Of a DNA stretch of 64,000 nt, positions 9,758-17,379 are shown one piece after another (positions within the stretch are counted from its first letter, which is position 1; each line of letters opens with the position of its first letter). Under the pieces are notes generated by a model that was given only the letters and a program-made list of their open reading frames with translations, did not search any database and was not told the DNA's origin. This stretch comes from Zhongshania sp. (GTDB taxonomy: Bacteria; Pseudomonadota; Gammaproteobacteria; Pseudomonadales; Spongiibacteraceae). Both the position numbers and the translations under genes were made by a program. The stretch lies in NCBI GenBank assembly GCA_018066965.1, contig JAGPVP010000044.1, positions 19,116 to 83,115 of the forward strand, in the 5' to 3' direction.

Positions 9758-10591
9758 TTAAAGAATCAAAAAACTTTTTACTAAGTTCGAAAATTCAGCC
9801 GGCTTTTCAACTTGAGTCCAATGCCCGCATTCACCGTATATATGTATCTGTGAATTTTTTATTAGGCGATGTGCTTTGATGGAGTTTTCCATTGGCACGA
9901 TGACATCTTCTCGGCCATGAACCATCAAGGCCTTATGCTGAATTTGTGCGATTTCGTCTTCAGGTATACCCAAGCCGTCCAGCTTTTCTTGCATGGGTTC
10001 TGGGAATAACTTCTCGTAAGCTTCTTGGTAGCCGGGGCGAATACTAGCTTCATAGCGCGACTTGATAATTTCTTCGCTGACCAGATCTTGTCTATACGCA
10101 AAAATAGACATTAGGCTGCGCATTGCGTCTACCGAGGGTTTATAACCCCACACTTCACGCAGGCCATCGGTTATTTCAAAATGAATACCCGCAGCGCCCA
10201 TCATTACGAATCGGTCAACACGCTCGCCGTGGCGTGCGGCCATGGCAAGACTAATTGCACCACCAAAGGAGTTACCCACAAAATGCGCTTTATCAACCTT
10301 AATCGCGTCCATGAACTGGCACATAAACCGCAACCAGTTATCTAAATTGTATTCAAAGCCGTCTGGGTTGTCGGTATAGCCAAAACCAATAACATCCGGT
10401 GCAATCACGTGAAAATCATTTTCTAAAGCTGGAATAAGCAAACGCCAATTAGCGTAAGCCGTTACACCTGGGCCTGAACCGTGTAATAAAATCACGGTGG
10501 GATTACTGCGGTCACCCGACTCTAAATAGTTCGCTTCGTAGCCGTCTGCCAATTCAACTCGTTTGCCCATTTCCGGATTCTGCGTACTCAC
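9758..10591 (-). CDS. cmtE: Alpha/beta hydrolase, 2-hydroxy-6-oxo-dienoate (HOMODA-type) hydrolase
   Basis: 277 residues of the meta-cleavage product hydrolase family (DmpD/CmtE/BphD). The oxyanion block is LLHGSGPGVTAYANW near residue 35, the nucleophile elbow GNSFGG near 110, aspartate in VHGREDVIVP near 225 and histidine in GECGHWTQ near 256. It hydrolyses the C-C bond of the ring-cleavage product; for p-cumate this yields 2-hydroxypenta-2,4-dienoate and isobutyrate. The start is GTG with GGGGTG upstream. Specificity for the isopropyl ketone is inferred from the operon. Confidence 0.9.
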   Translation of the reverse strand: MSTQNPEMGKRVELADGYEANYLESGDRSNPTVILLHGSGPGVTAYANWRLLIPALENDFHVIAPDVIGFGYTDNPDGFEYNLDNWLRFMCQFMDAIKVDKAHFVGNSFGGAISLAMAARHGERVDRFVMMGAAGIHFEITDGLREVWGYKPSVDAMRSLMSIFAYRQDLVSEEIIKSRYEASIRPGYQEAYEKLFPEPMQEKLDGLGIPEDEIAQIQHKALMVHGREDVIVPMENSIKAHRLIKNSQIHIYGECGHWTQVEKPAEFSNLVKSFLIL

Positions 10592-10633
10592 ATATCACCC
10601 CACTGTTATGAATTAGCTAAATTTAATTTTCTA

Positions 10634-10996
10634 TTAATCTGGTTTTTGAAACCGCTTAACACGCGGATTAATGTAGAGATCTCCGTCGATCAGCTGTGTT
10701 TCAAAGCATCTTAGTGGCACCCGACACGGCATAGTCAATGCTGCCCCTGTGCGCACATCAAATGTGCCGTTATGCCAAGCGCATTCAAGAATATGGCCGC
10801 TCAATTCGCCTTCGTCATAAAACGATGCCGCGCCATGAGTGCAGCGATCTACCGCCACAAAAAATTCGCCTTCCACATTAAAAATAGCGAGGTCCATCCC
10901 ACCGGGATGCTTTGCGGTGCCTATTTCGCCAACCGGCACTTCGTCTGCTTTGCAGAGAAAGGCCCAGTCATCGCTACTTGCAATTACGTCGTTCAT
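10634..10996 (-). CDS. cmtAd: Rieske-type ferredoxin of the dioxygenase
   Basis: 120 residues. One Rieske cluster: Cys and His in CTHGAAS and in CAWHNGTF. It carries electrons from a reductase to the oxygenase alpha subunit. I prefer the ATG at 10996 (GGAAGGA just upstream) to the GTG at 11008. It lies between the dihydrodiol dehydrogenase and hydrolase genes. The cognate flavoprotein reductase is not in this operon, which is unusual for a three-component system. Confidence 0.88.
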   Translation of the reverse strand: MNDVIASSDDWAFLCKADEVPVGEIGTAKHPGGMDLAIFNVEGEFFVAVDRCTHGAASFYDEGELSGHILECAWHNGTFDVRTGAALTMPCRVPLRCFETQLIDGDLYINPRVKRFQKPD

Positions 10997-11019
10997 TATT
11001 CCTTCCACACTCGTATTAT

Positions 11020-11793
11020 TTACAGCATCGTACTGCCGCCGTTAACACTAATAACCTGACCGGTTACAAATGCGGCTGCATCGCTTGCTAAATACGCCAC
11101 CATAGACGCAACTTCTTCGACTTTTGCGGCGCGGCCGACGGGAATTACGCTAAGTAATTTCTCCGCTGTTTGCGGGTCGCGCTCGACAAAATCTTTGAGC
11201 GCAGCAGTTTGTACCGCGCAAGGAGCTACCGTGTTGACAGTAATATTGTCAGCAGCAAATTCTCTTGCCAAACCTGTAGTCATACCGTGAACACCGCCTT
11301 TGGCGGCGTTATAGGCTGCATGCGCCCACAAGCCATTGCGCACAGAATCTGCACCAATATTGATGACCCGACCAAAACCCTGTTCCTTCATTTTGGGTAG
11401 CACACACCAACTACACCAAAGGGCAGTCCACAGGTTTCTGTCTACCGTTTGCATCAGGGTTTCTGGCGTGTGTTCAAGAAAGGGACGAATAATTCCGCCG
11501 CCCGCGTTATTCACCAGAATATCTACCCGCTGATATGTCGTCAGGGCAAAATCTAACAGCGCTTCTGCACCGGCCTGCGCCGACAAATCGGTGGCATAAG
11601 CCGATACCGTATAGTTAAGCGCGCTCATTTCAGCACTTAGGTCTGATAATTTCTCTTGCGATAAATCGCTGAGCACTACCGCCACACCGGTATCCGCAAG
11701 TGCGATGGCAATGGCCTTACCGATATCACTGCAAGCACCAGTTACAATGGCGACCTTGCTGGCCGTAATGTCTTTCATATCACTCATTAACAT
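11020..11793 (-). CDS. cmtB: SDR dehydrogenase, candidate cis-dihydrodiol dehydrogenase
   Basis: 257 residues of the classical short-chain dehydrogenase/reductase family. NAD binding TGACSDIGKAIA near residue 18, NNAGGG near 95, catalytic YNAAKGG near 163, ending VSNGGSTML-like (VISVNGGS). In this operon the expected job is oxidation of 2,3-dihydroxy-2,3-dihydro-p-cumate to the catechol. It overlaps the extradiol dioxygenase gene by about 14 bases; ATG codons at 11793, 11787 and 11778 are all possible, and translation is probably coupled. The fold is certain, the substrate inferred. Confidence 0.85.
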   Translation of the reverse strand: MLMSDMKDITASKVAIVTGACSDIGKAIAIALADTGVAVVLSDLSQEKLSDLSAEMSALNYTVSAYATDLSAQAGAEALLDFALTTYQRVDILVNNAGGGIIRPFLEHTPETLMQTVDRNLWTALWCSWCVLPKMKEQGFGRVINIGADSVRNGLWAHAAYNAAKGGVHGMTTGLAREFAADNITVNTVAPCAVQTAALKDFVERDPQTAEKLLSVIPVGRAAKVEEVASMVAYLASDAAAFVTGQVISVNGGSTML

Positions 11794-12706
11794 CTGGCCC
11801 CGCTATTTCACCGCGCTTACAAAATTCGGGCTTTGGCATGCCACCCCACAAATCCATGGTTTGCGCGCTGTTTTCTAACATACGCGCCTCACGTGGATCT
11901 TCTTCTGGGAACTCTTCCATGCCAAAACTGAATTCGGCAGTCATACCATCTGGATCTAAGAAATAAAGAAACACACTGCCAGATGGCATGTGACGACCGG
12001 GGCCGAAAACAATATCCACCCCCGCATTAGTTAATCTATTTCTAGCACGGCCCACATCATCAATTTCACTGACCATAAAGTTAACGTGGTGCAAACCTGG
12101 GGTGTCGCTTTTCACCATCGCAAAGCTATGATGAAAGGGATTGGGGTAGCAACGTGCCCATACTGCTTTATCGACAACAAAGTCTGACGGCAGCAAACCG
12201 AAATCCTTGTTCATTACCGCCCACGCCTCATCTAGCTTGTCGGTACGGATAACGACATGACCCAAACGTTGAATTTTTGCCAATGATTGATCCAGCGCTT
12301 GCGGTGGCTCAATCATGTTGTCGATGTACTCGAATGTAACACCTGTGACTGGCTCGAATACTCGGAAGCCCCGAGCAATATTCAAGAATCCAATTTCTGT
12401 AGCAGGGATATCCCAGCACTCATAAGCCCGCGACTGAAAGTGCGCTTTCGCCAAATCTAAGTCCGCCGAGGACGCGACCTGAAAACAGACTCTACGCAGC
12501 CCCGCCGTTTCGCTCTGATAAAGCACCAGACTCATCGCATACTGATCACAGCGCAAACCGACCTTCTCACCCTGCTGCTCTACATGTACATTTAAGCCGA
12601 GTAATCCGCTATAAAAGCCAATTGATTTTGTTATATCCCTTACATTTAACGCCACATACGCAAGGCGCTTATACATAAAGGGAAGGCTTTGTAATGGGGT
12701 GCTCAT
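11780..12706 (-). CDS. cmtC: Extradiol ring-cleavage dioxygenase (2,3-dihydroxy-p-cumate type)
   Basis: 308 residues, two vicinal-oxygen-chelate domains. Domain 1 (about 10-135) is the inactive copy. Domain 2 carries the Fe(II) ligands: His in LGHVVIR near 150, His in LHHVNF near 212 and Glu in TAEFSFG near 265; PFHHSF supplies an active-site histidine. It opens the catechol ring by meta cleavage with O2. It is the first gene of the core cumate operon and has 308 bases of upstream DNA with promoter and repeat signals. CmtC-type specificity is inferred from the decarboxylase and hydrolase neighbours. Confidence 0.9.
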   Translation of the reverse strand: MSTPLQSLPFMYKRLAYVALNVRDITKSIGFYSGLLGLNVHVEQQGEKVGLRCDQYAMSLVLYQSETAGLRRVCFQVASSADLDLAKAHFQSRAYECWDIPATEIGFLNIARGFRVFEPVTGVTFEYIDNMIEPPQALDQSLAKIQRLGHVVIRTDKLDEAWAVMNKDFGLLPSDFVVDKAVWARCYPNPFHHSFAMVKSDTPGLHHVNFMVSEIDDVGRARNRLTNAGVDIVFGPGRHMPSGSVFLYFLDPDGMTAEFSFGMEEFPEEDPREARMLENSAQTMDLWGGMPKPEFCKRGEIAGPDVNE

Positions 12707-12820
12707 AATTCTGCCCTGCTCGTTTTCTTATCGTTAAGGTCCGAGAAGCGTTTCGATAGCAATATGTGATGCATCATTGCGCATGTATATCTCGGGCCAA
12801 TAAACAAACCGTGTAAACGC

Positions 12821-12849
12821 ATCGTAAGTTAAATAAAGAGTGGGGTCAA
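12821..12849 (-). promoter_or_regulatory. Predicted sigma-70 promoter for the cumate operon
   Basis: On the minus strand TTGACC (12849-12844) and TACGAT (12826-12821) are separated by exactly 17 bases, about 115 bases before the start of the ring-cleavage gene. The match is good but not perfect. Confidence 0.4.
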
Positions 12850-12925
12850 CGGTAACTAACAAATATTATGTCGCTTTAAATAGGCCCGAATTATCGTGTA
12901 GTTTTAGACGTATTTACGGCTAAGA

Positions 12926-12952
12926 ATGTAGCACACTTTACGCATGCTACAT
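12926..12952. promoter_or_regulatory. Inverted repeat ahead of the cumate operon, candidate operator
   Basis: ATGTAGC and GCTACAT form perfect 7-bp arms around 13 bases. The arm motif CTACAT(A) is also present in the dyad before the CymR-like gene (1606-1615). It lies upstream of the predicted -35 box of the operon. Confidence 0.4.
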
Positions 12953-13014
12953 AATCGAGAAAGGCTCTCTTAAACAAGTTTGGAACTGAAGTCACACAGT
13001 AAAAAATCTAGCGC

Positions 13015-13500
13015 TTAGCTTGCAGCTAATAAATTTGCCACGTCAACTAACTCGCTTGGCTTGCTATCAAAACCCATGGGGCTAAACCAGCTACGCCCCG
13101 CCACGCTGTGTTGACGAGCATATTGCATTAGCAATACCGAAGATTCGCGTTTAAAGCCGTCACTCACATCGCATTGCGCCATCAAGCGCTCCAATGCAAA
13201 GGCCACCTTAGCAGTGTCATTTGCTGTCACCGCAGCGCGAAGGTCTATTAGCTTTTCATCGCTTAGCGACTCCGACTCAGCCAAGGCAAGCAAGCGCGTA
13301 GCACAAGCCATTAAATGGCGAGCGTTATAATCGACAAGCTCACGCTCACGACCATCCTGCGCCATCAGGGCCGCAATATGACCAATCAATAACTGGCTTT
13401 GCTCCTGCGCCATAGACTCGCTAGCGGGAATCGCCGGTAAAATAATATCTGTCATCGCACGCATCATGGTACTTAAGCGCAACTGGGATGATGGATTCAT
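13015..13500 (-). CDS. DUF6285-like small protein, partner of the APH-type kinase
   Basis: 161 residues from the ATG at 13500, which has a consensus AGGAGG 6 bases upstream; an earlier start would run into the kinase gene. It is helical, rich in Ala and Leu, without catalytic motifs that I can name; no membrane segment. It starts 1 base after the kinase stop, so the pair is co-translated. Small proteins like this are commonly found beside aminoglycoside-phosphotransferase-like genes in acyl-CoA catabolic clusters. I assign DUF6285 from general resemblance only. A subunit or activator of the kinase is the simplest guess. Confidence 0.75.
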   Translation of the reverse strand: MNPSSQLRLSTMMRAMTDIILPAIPASESMAQEQSQLLIGHIAALMAQDGRERELVDYNARHLMACATRLLALAESESLSDEKLIDLRAAVTANDTAKVAFALERLMAQCDVSDGFKRESSVLLMQYARQHSVAGRSWFSPMGFDSKPSELVDVANLLAAS

Positions 13501-13501
13501 A

Positions 13502-14653
13502 TTATGCCTCCTCAAGTAAGCAGATAAGTTGATCCACAAAGGCATAGCCCGCCGCCGTTAACCAGCTCAACAATATATCTTGGTGGCTATGTTTATTGCC
13601 GGCGGTGCGCGCCGATGTCGCCAAACAGATCACAACGCATTTATAAACGCTTAGTACTTGATAAAAATGCAGTGCTTTTTGATCCACCGCACGCCCCGTC
13701 ATCTCGGTATACCGCGCGCACAATTCACTTAGCGGCATTAAGCCAGAGGCAAGCACCTCACCACTGCTGGTTTTGCCTTGATGACAGGCAATCCAGCCAA
13801 GGTCTTCGTGATAGTCGCCAATATGGGCAAGCTCCCAATCGAGAATGGTGGTGATCTTTTGGCTTTGTTCATCGAACAGGTAATTACCGGTTCGATAATC
13901 CGCATGCACAATCACTAGCTCTGAGGTCTCTGGCAGATTGTCGCGCATCCAGCGCTCCGCCAAACCCATAATCGGCACGCCTTCAATAGCGTCGTCTTGC
14001 CATGCACTGGCCCACCAATTCAACTGCCATCTCGCCGCCTGAAACCTGTCCTGATCCGGGGTCTGAAATACCTGACCATCATCAAAGTCAGGACTTATCT
14101 CGTGCATTATCTGCAGGTATTTCAAAAACTCCTTCGACAAACCTTCGCGAAAGGGCTCGCTGATTAGCGTGCCCAAGCCCGAGACATTACCCGCGTTATC
14201 GCTGGGCTTCGTCACACCACCGATGAAGCCAGTGATCAAGGCGGGCCGCCCCAAACGCTCCCCCGTTAAATCTGCCCACAGCACCGGTGGCACAGGTAAT
14301 TTGTCTGCCACCGCACGCATCACGCCAAACTCTTTAGCGCGATCAGTTACCACCGCACTTTCCAATGGGTCCATACGGAGCACGCATTTTCTAACAAAGG
14401 TATCGTCGGAATAGAGATCGAAGACAAACTGCTCCTTCGAGGCCCCGCCACCCATCCGCTTAAAGCCTTCAAGTTGGGGGGCAACAACGCCCTCTTCCGC
14501 TAAAAATCCCAGCAGGATTGGCGCCATTTGCTCTGGGCTTCGTGGCTCATATACACCCTTTTCTCTCGCGCTAAAATTATTCTGCAACATGGCTTGGATA
14601 CTGGGTTCAATATCCACCCCCGATGCTAGCGCCGCCGCTACACTTGACTTCAT
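13502..14653 (-). CDS. APH-type (aminoglycoside phosphotransferase fold) kinase, ACAD10-like
   Basis: 383 residues from the ATG at 14653 (AGGTGG upstream; GTG at 14665 also possible). The kinase-like fold is clear: a Gly-rich RMGGGASKEQFVF loop near 65, the Brenner motif HADYRTGN near 265 and metal-binding DWELAHIGD near 285. Homologues next to acyl-CoA dehydrogenases (mammalian ACAD10/11, Pseudomonas LvaA) phosphorylate the hydroxyl of hydroxyacyl-CoA so that phosphate can be eliminated. An antibiotic role is unlikely here. The gene lies between a CrtC/AttH-like gene and a DUF6285-like gene upstream of the cumate operon. The substrate is unknown; a tertiary or 4-hydroxy acyl compound is inference. 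Confidence 0.85.
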   Translation of the reverse strand: MKSSVAAALASGVDIEPSIQAMLQNNFSAREKGVYEPRSPEQMAPILLGFLAEEGVVAPQLEGFKRMGGGASKEQFVFDLYSDDTFVRKCVLRMDPLESAVVTDRAKEFGVMRAVADKLPVPPVLWADLTGERLGRPALITGFIGGVTKPSDNAGNVSGLGTLISEPFREGLSKEFLKYLQIMHEISPDFDDGQVFQTPDQDRFQAARWQLNWWASAWQDDAIEGVPIMGLAERWMRDNLPETSELVIVHADYRTGNYLFDEQSQKITTILDWELAHIGDYHEDLGWIACHQGKTSSGEVLASGLMPLSELCARYTEMTGRAVDQKALHFYQVLSVYKCVVICLATSARTAGNKHSHQDILLSWLTAAGYAFVDQLICLLEEA

Positions 14654-14665
14654 TTTTGTCACCAC

Positions 14666-15595
14666 CTATTTATTATTTACGTATTCGATAAGGCTGTTCA
14701 TCCACAGCACTTCGCAACAACCACCGCCTTTCACGCCGTCGATATGCGCAACAATGGGTGATTCAAACAAGGTAATCATCGGGTCTGGGCAAAGCGGGAA
14801 GGTTGCGTAGGCAACGCCTTGAAAGGTAGTCGTTCGGCCAGCAGAATCGTAAATAGTGGCGTGCACGGTGCGAGTTTTTAAATCGTCATTTATTTCTAAA
14901 TCAATATCGACATCAACCACCTGTGCAATGTGTTGGTCTTTGTCTACAAAGCCGCGAATCAGGGTTTTACCCATCGACTCTAACTTCCAAAAATGGACAC
15001 CCAGCTCTGGCCCAGCTTGAGCATGAACCCATTTCCAATGCTGGTTCAAACCCCAGTCACGAACACCCCAAGAGTGGTCGCGCTGCGCATAGCCTTGCAA
15101 GGCTATTTCACGACCGCCCACTTTAACGTAGCCAGACACCAAACCATGCTGCTCAAAGCGGTCATGCGCTATCCACTGCGGGCAACCGTCTTTATGGCTG
15201 CTGTAAGCGTAAGCCGGCTGGGTGGCAGTGAAATTATATTCAATATCGAATAGCTCAGATTTGTAGCTGATCGAGGCGGTTTCTAATAACTCACCCAGAC
15301 GGAAATGCAGATTCTTAACCCGCCAATCAAAGAAGTCGGCATCCGGCGACATCGCAATGCCGTCAAATTTTTCCAGTAACGGCTCTGGCCCTATACCGGG
15401 GCCATAAAGCGTGACCGCGCTACCCGCAAGGCCTTCGCCATTAATCCAAGTATAAATAAACCCGCCAATTTGCTCTTCGGGGATTTGAATCATATACGCC
15501 ATCGACTCGCGGGCCAGCGGCCCTGTTCCGAGTTTATGGCGATTATCGTGTATGGGGTCTAAAGCGCGAATATCGGTGGTTAGCGTTCTTGTCAT
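14666..15595 (-). CDS. CrtC/AttH-like lipocalin-fold protein (DUF7064/7065-type)
   Basis: 309 residues, beta-rich, no signal peptide. The motif RDHSWGVRDWG near residue 170 is the hallmark of the hydroxyneurosporene synthase (CrtC)/AttH superfamily. CrtC itself adds water to an isoprenoid double bond and makes a tertiary alcohol, but most homologues in catabolic clusters are uncharacterised. It is the first gene of a minus-strand unit with the kinase and DUF6285-like genes (0-12 base gaps). A hydratase/dehydratase role on a terpenoid side chain is possible; a binding protein is the alternative. Confidence 0.8.
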   Translation of the reverse strand: MTRTLTTDIRALDPIHDNRHKLGTGPLARESMAYMIQIPEEQIGGFIYTWINGEGLAGSAVTLYGPGIGPEPLLEKFDGIAMSPDADFFDWRVKNLHFRLGELLETASISYKSELFDIEYNFTATQPAYAYSSHKDGCPQWIAHDRFEQHGLVSGYVKVGGREIALQGYAQRDHSWGVRDWGLNQHWKWVHAQAGPELGVHFWKLESMGKTLIRGFVDKDQHIAQVVDVDIDLEINDDLKTRTVHATIYDSAGRTTTFQGVAYATFPLCPDPMITLFESPIVAHIDGVKGGGCCEVLWMNSLIEYVNNK

Positions 15596-15968
15596 TAGCC
15601 TTTCCCTAAATCAATTATTCTGATCACATCGTCGACGACGATGACTTAGGTCCAGAATACCAACAGGAGAATTAACAACAATGGACTGATTTCAGCTAAG
15701 CAAGATTGGCATGCACAGCCCGCCCAAAGGAACGAGCTTACACATTTATTTTAATAATCTGATTTATTGAACAGCAGCATTACCCCACCCCCCGCACCGG
15801 GCGACGAGTGGGCTACCCCTCGGAGGCCGCGCCTTTTCGGCCGAAATGAAACTGAGCTTGTTAGACGGAAGCTCACACATAGGCCTAATGTGGACTTCCC
15901 GACCATAACTAGTCATCAAGTGTGCAAAATCAACTCAACACTTTGTTCAAACAAGGTGTGCGCTTGCG
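15596..15968. other. Intergenic region with hairpins
   Basis: 373 bases without a convincing gene. Two adjacent hairpins lie at 15853-15892 (TGAGCTT/AAGCTCA around 9 bases, then CACAT/ATGTG around 7), just after a TTTCGGCCGAAA palindrome. The promoter of the CrtC-like gene should lie at its left end. The rest looks like decayed or mobile DNA leading into the region of the broken genes. Confidence 0.45.
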
Positions 15969-16591
15969 TCACGAACTCTTCTTGAGCGCCTCTGGATCTT
16001 CGCGAACAACACTGATCAAGCAGAGCGCCAGAAGCAAGGTCGCGAAAACACCCGATCCCCCAGCAACGCCGGAGGGTAGAAACGCGTCACGCCCAAACAC
16101 AATCAAAATCGCATTGGCGAACATAGCAACAACGCCAACCAGCGCAGTCAAGCCTCCCAATGCCTTGGCACCCCCAGCCATCTTTGCAAGACCAAAAATG
16201 AGTGCAGCAAAGCCTAGCAAGAGCTTTGCTGCGTAATAGATCATAAAGGACAAGGCTACGACGCCCCCCGCCAAAGGACCAAGTGCCTCTAGCTGACTCG
16301 CCGCTTCACGAAATGGCCCGAACAAAGTAAGACCAATACTAACTTGCACAACGTTGAGTACCGCACTGAAGGCAATGGCAGACCATCCCACATGATAGCT
16401 TTTAGCCTGCACCATCGCGGCGCCGGCAAACGCCGTTAGAATGGTGAAAAAAAAACCTCCAGCCCCCATAATAATTGCCGTGGAACGCTAAGCTGAGCGA
16501 GGTGAAGAACGGTATAAAATACCTGCGTAGCTGCCAGCGCCAACAGCAAATATGATGTGATTTGAACAGTTCGCTTATTAGTAAATTCCAT
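15969..16591 (-). pseudogene. Membrane protein gene split by a frameshift in a T9 run
   Basis: An ATG at 16591 with AAAGGG 7 bases upstream opens MEFTNKRTVQITSYLLLA, a good first membrane helix. That frame stops after about 51 codons, just past a run of nine T (minus strand, 16447-16455). The following frame continues with FFFTILTAFAGAAMVQA and four more hydrophobic segments to the stop at 15969. One more T would join both into a continuous protein of about 207 residues with five or six membrane helices. I do not recognise the family. It may be a real mutation, a phase-variable slip or a sequencing error. The downstream part alone (ATG at 16469) is 166 residues. Confidence 0.7.
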
Positions 16592-16772
16592 GCTTGCACC
16601 CTTTGGTATTTCTATTTATGACACTTTTTCATAGTCCGACGGCGCTAGCTTACCTCAACTTCAACACAGTGCATTTGAACTTCTTAGCAGACGGAAGGTG
16701 GTACAACTCATCAAATTCCGCTTTTGGCCGGAACGGTTTTTGATAGCTTTGTTACATGCCACTTGCTAAACC

Positions 16773-16802
16773 TTGATACACATTGTAATACATTGCTATA
16801 CA
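16773..16802 (+). promoter_or_regulatory. Promoter and operator of the toxin-antitoxin unit
   Basis: TTGATA (16773-16778) and TATACA (16797-16802) are 18 bases apart, 12 bases before the antitoxin start. TTGTA at 16783-16787 and TACAA at 16799-16803 form a dyad overlapping the -10 box, as expected for self-repression by antitoxin. Confidence 0.55.
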
Positions 16803-16813
16803 AAGGTGACATT

Positions 16814-17080
16814 ATGAAGACCGAAATGCTAAGTACACGCATAGACAGCAATACCAAGTTAGCCTTCACTAGCGTGTGCGAGGACATGGGCATTAGTCCC
16901 TCCCAATCTATAAAGCTATTTGCAAAGGCCGTAGTGAATTATGGCGGAATACCTTTTGAGCTCAAGGTTAAACAGCCTAACGAACTTACCGCTGCGGCTA
17001 TAGCCGAGCTTGAAACTGGCAAGGCCAGCACCGCTAAAGATGTTGAGGCGCTATTTACTGATTTAAACATCGGAAAGTAA
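16814..17080 (+). CDS. dinJ: RelB/DinJ-family antitoxin
   Basis: 88 residues from the ATG at 16814 (AAAGGTG upstream); a longer in-frame start at 16724 would swallow the promoter. The ribbon-helix-helix N-terminus MLSTRIDSNTKLAF and GISPSQSIKLFAKAVV are typical of DinJ. The C-terminal half (ELTAAAIAELETG, then KDVEALFTDLNI) is the toxin-wrapping segment. The toxin frame starts 3 bases after the stop. The antitoxin is intact while the toxin is interrupted, so the unit is probably no longer addictive. Confidence 0.9.
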   Translation: MKTEMLSTRIDSNTKLAFTSVCEDMGISPSQSIKLFAKAVVNYGGIPFELKVKQPNELTAAAIAELETGKASTAKDVEALFTDLNIGK

Positions 17081-17083
17081 GTG

Positions 17084-17377
17084 ATGCTTGAACTTGAATA
17101 TTCCACACAATTTAAAAAAGACTTTAAGAAAATAGCAAAATTGCCAATATCCGATATTGTTGAAGTTGGTCACGCGATAAAACAATTACAGTTTGGTGAA
17201 ACCTTACCTGAAAAATACGTCGACCACCCACTGTCTGGTGACTGGTGACTGGTGACTGGTGACTGAAAGAATTATCGGGATTGTCACATTAAACCAGATC
17301 TAGTTTTAATTTATAAAATTGATTCCAGCTCTTTAAAGCTTGCAAGAATTGGAAGGCATAGCGAACTGTTCCGATAG
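17084..17377 (+). pseudogene. yafQ: YafQ/RelE-family mRNA interferase toxin, interrupted by in-frame stops
   Basis: The frame opens MLELEYSTQFKKDFKKIAK and after the interruption continues YRDCHIKPDLVLIYKI, then LARIGRHSELFR and TAG at 17377: all the YafQ landmarks, including the catalytic-region RDCHIKPD and the C-terminal HSELF. Between them, after LSGDW, a 7-base unit is repeated four times (17235-17262). The frame is kept but TGA codons occur at 17246-17248 and 17264-17266. Without the repeat one expects GDW directly followed by KNYRDCH. The translated product would end after 54 residues and lack the active-site half, so the toxin is very likely dead. Confidence 0.85.
17235..17262 (+). 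repeat. Four tandem copies of the 7-mer CTGGTGA
   Basis: Perfect 4 x 7-bp repeat inside the toxin frame, followed by a partial copy (CTG). Three extra copies add 21 bases, so the frame is kept, but every copy after the first brings TGG-TGA or equivalent in frame. It looks like replication slippage. Confidence 0.95.
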
Positions 17378-17379
17378 CA

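Larger units (their letters stand above)
12707..13014. other. Upstream region of the cumate operon
   Basis: This 308-base stretch separates the ring-cleavage gene from the DUF6285-like gene on the same strand. It contains no open frame of note. It holds a fair minus-strand promoter (12821-12849), a palindromic stretch around 12759-12780 (GATGCATC core with flanking GCAAT/ATTGC) and the inverted repeat at 12926-12952, consistent with a regulated promoter. Confidence 0.5.

Noticed and set aside
12707..13014. Pseudomonas CymR operator (ACAAACAGAC-type repeat)
   Set aside because: Only an AACAAACC fragment near 12802-12809 was seen; no second arm, so not reported as a cumate operator.
13502..14653. 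Aminoglycoside resistance gene
   Set aside because: The fold is shared, but the context is acyl/aromatic acid catabolism and the partner is a DUF6285-like protein.
16747..16760. GTTACATG as an attC core site before the antitoxin
   Set aside because: No matching TAAC partner or inner boxes upstream; it is more simply part of the promoter region.
17246..17266. TGA read as tryptophan in the toxin
   Set aside because: All other genes use TGA as stop in the normal way, and the codons arise within a slippage repeat; decay is simpler.
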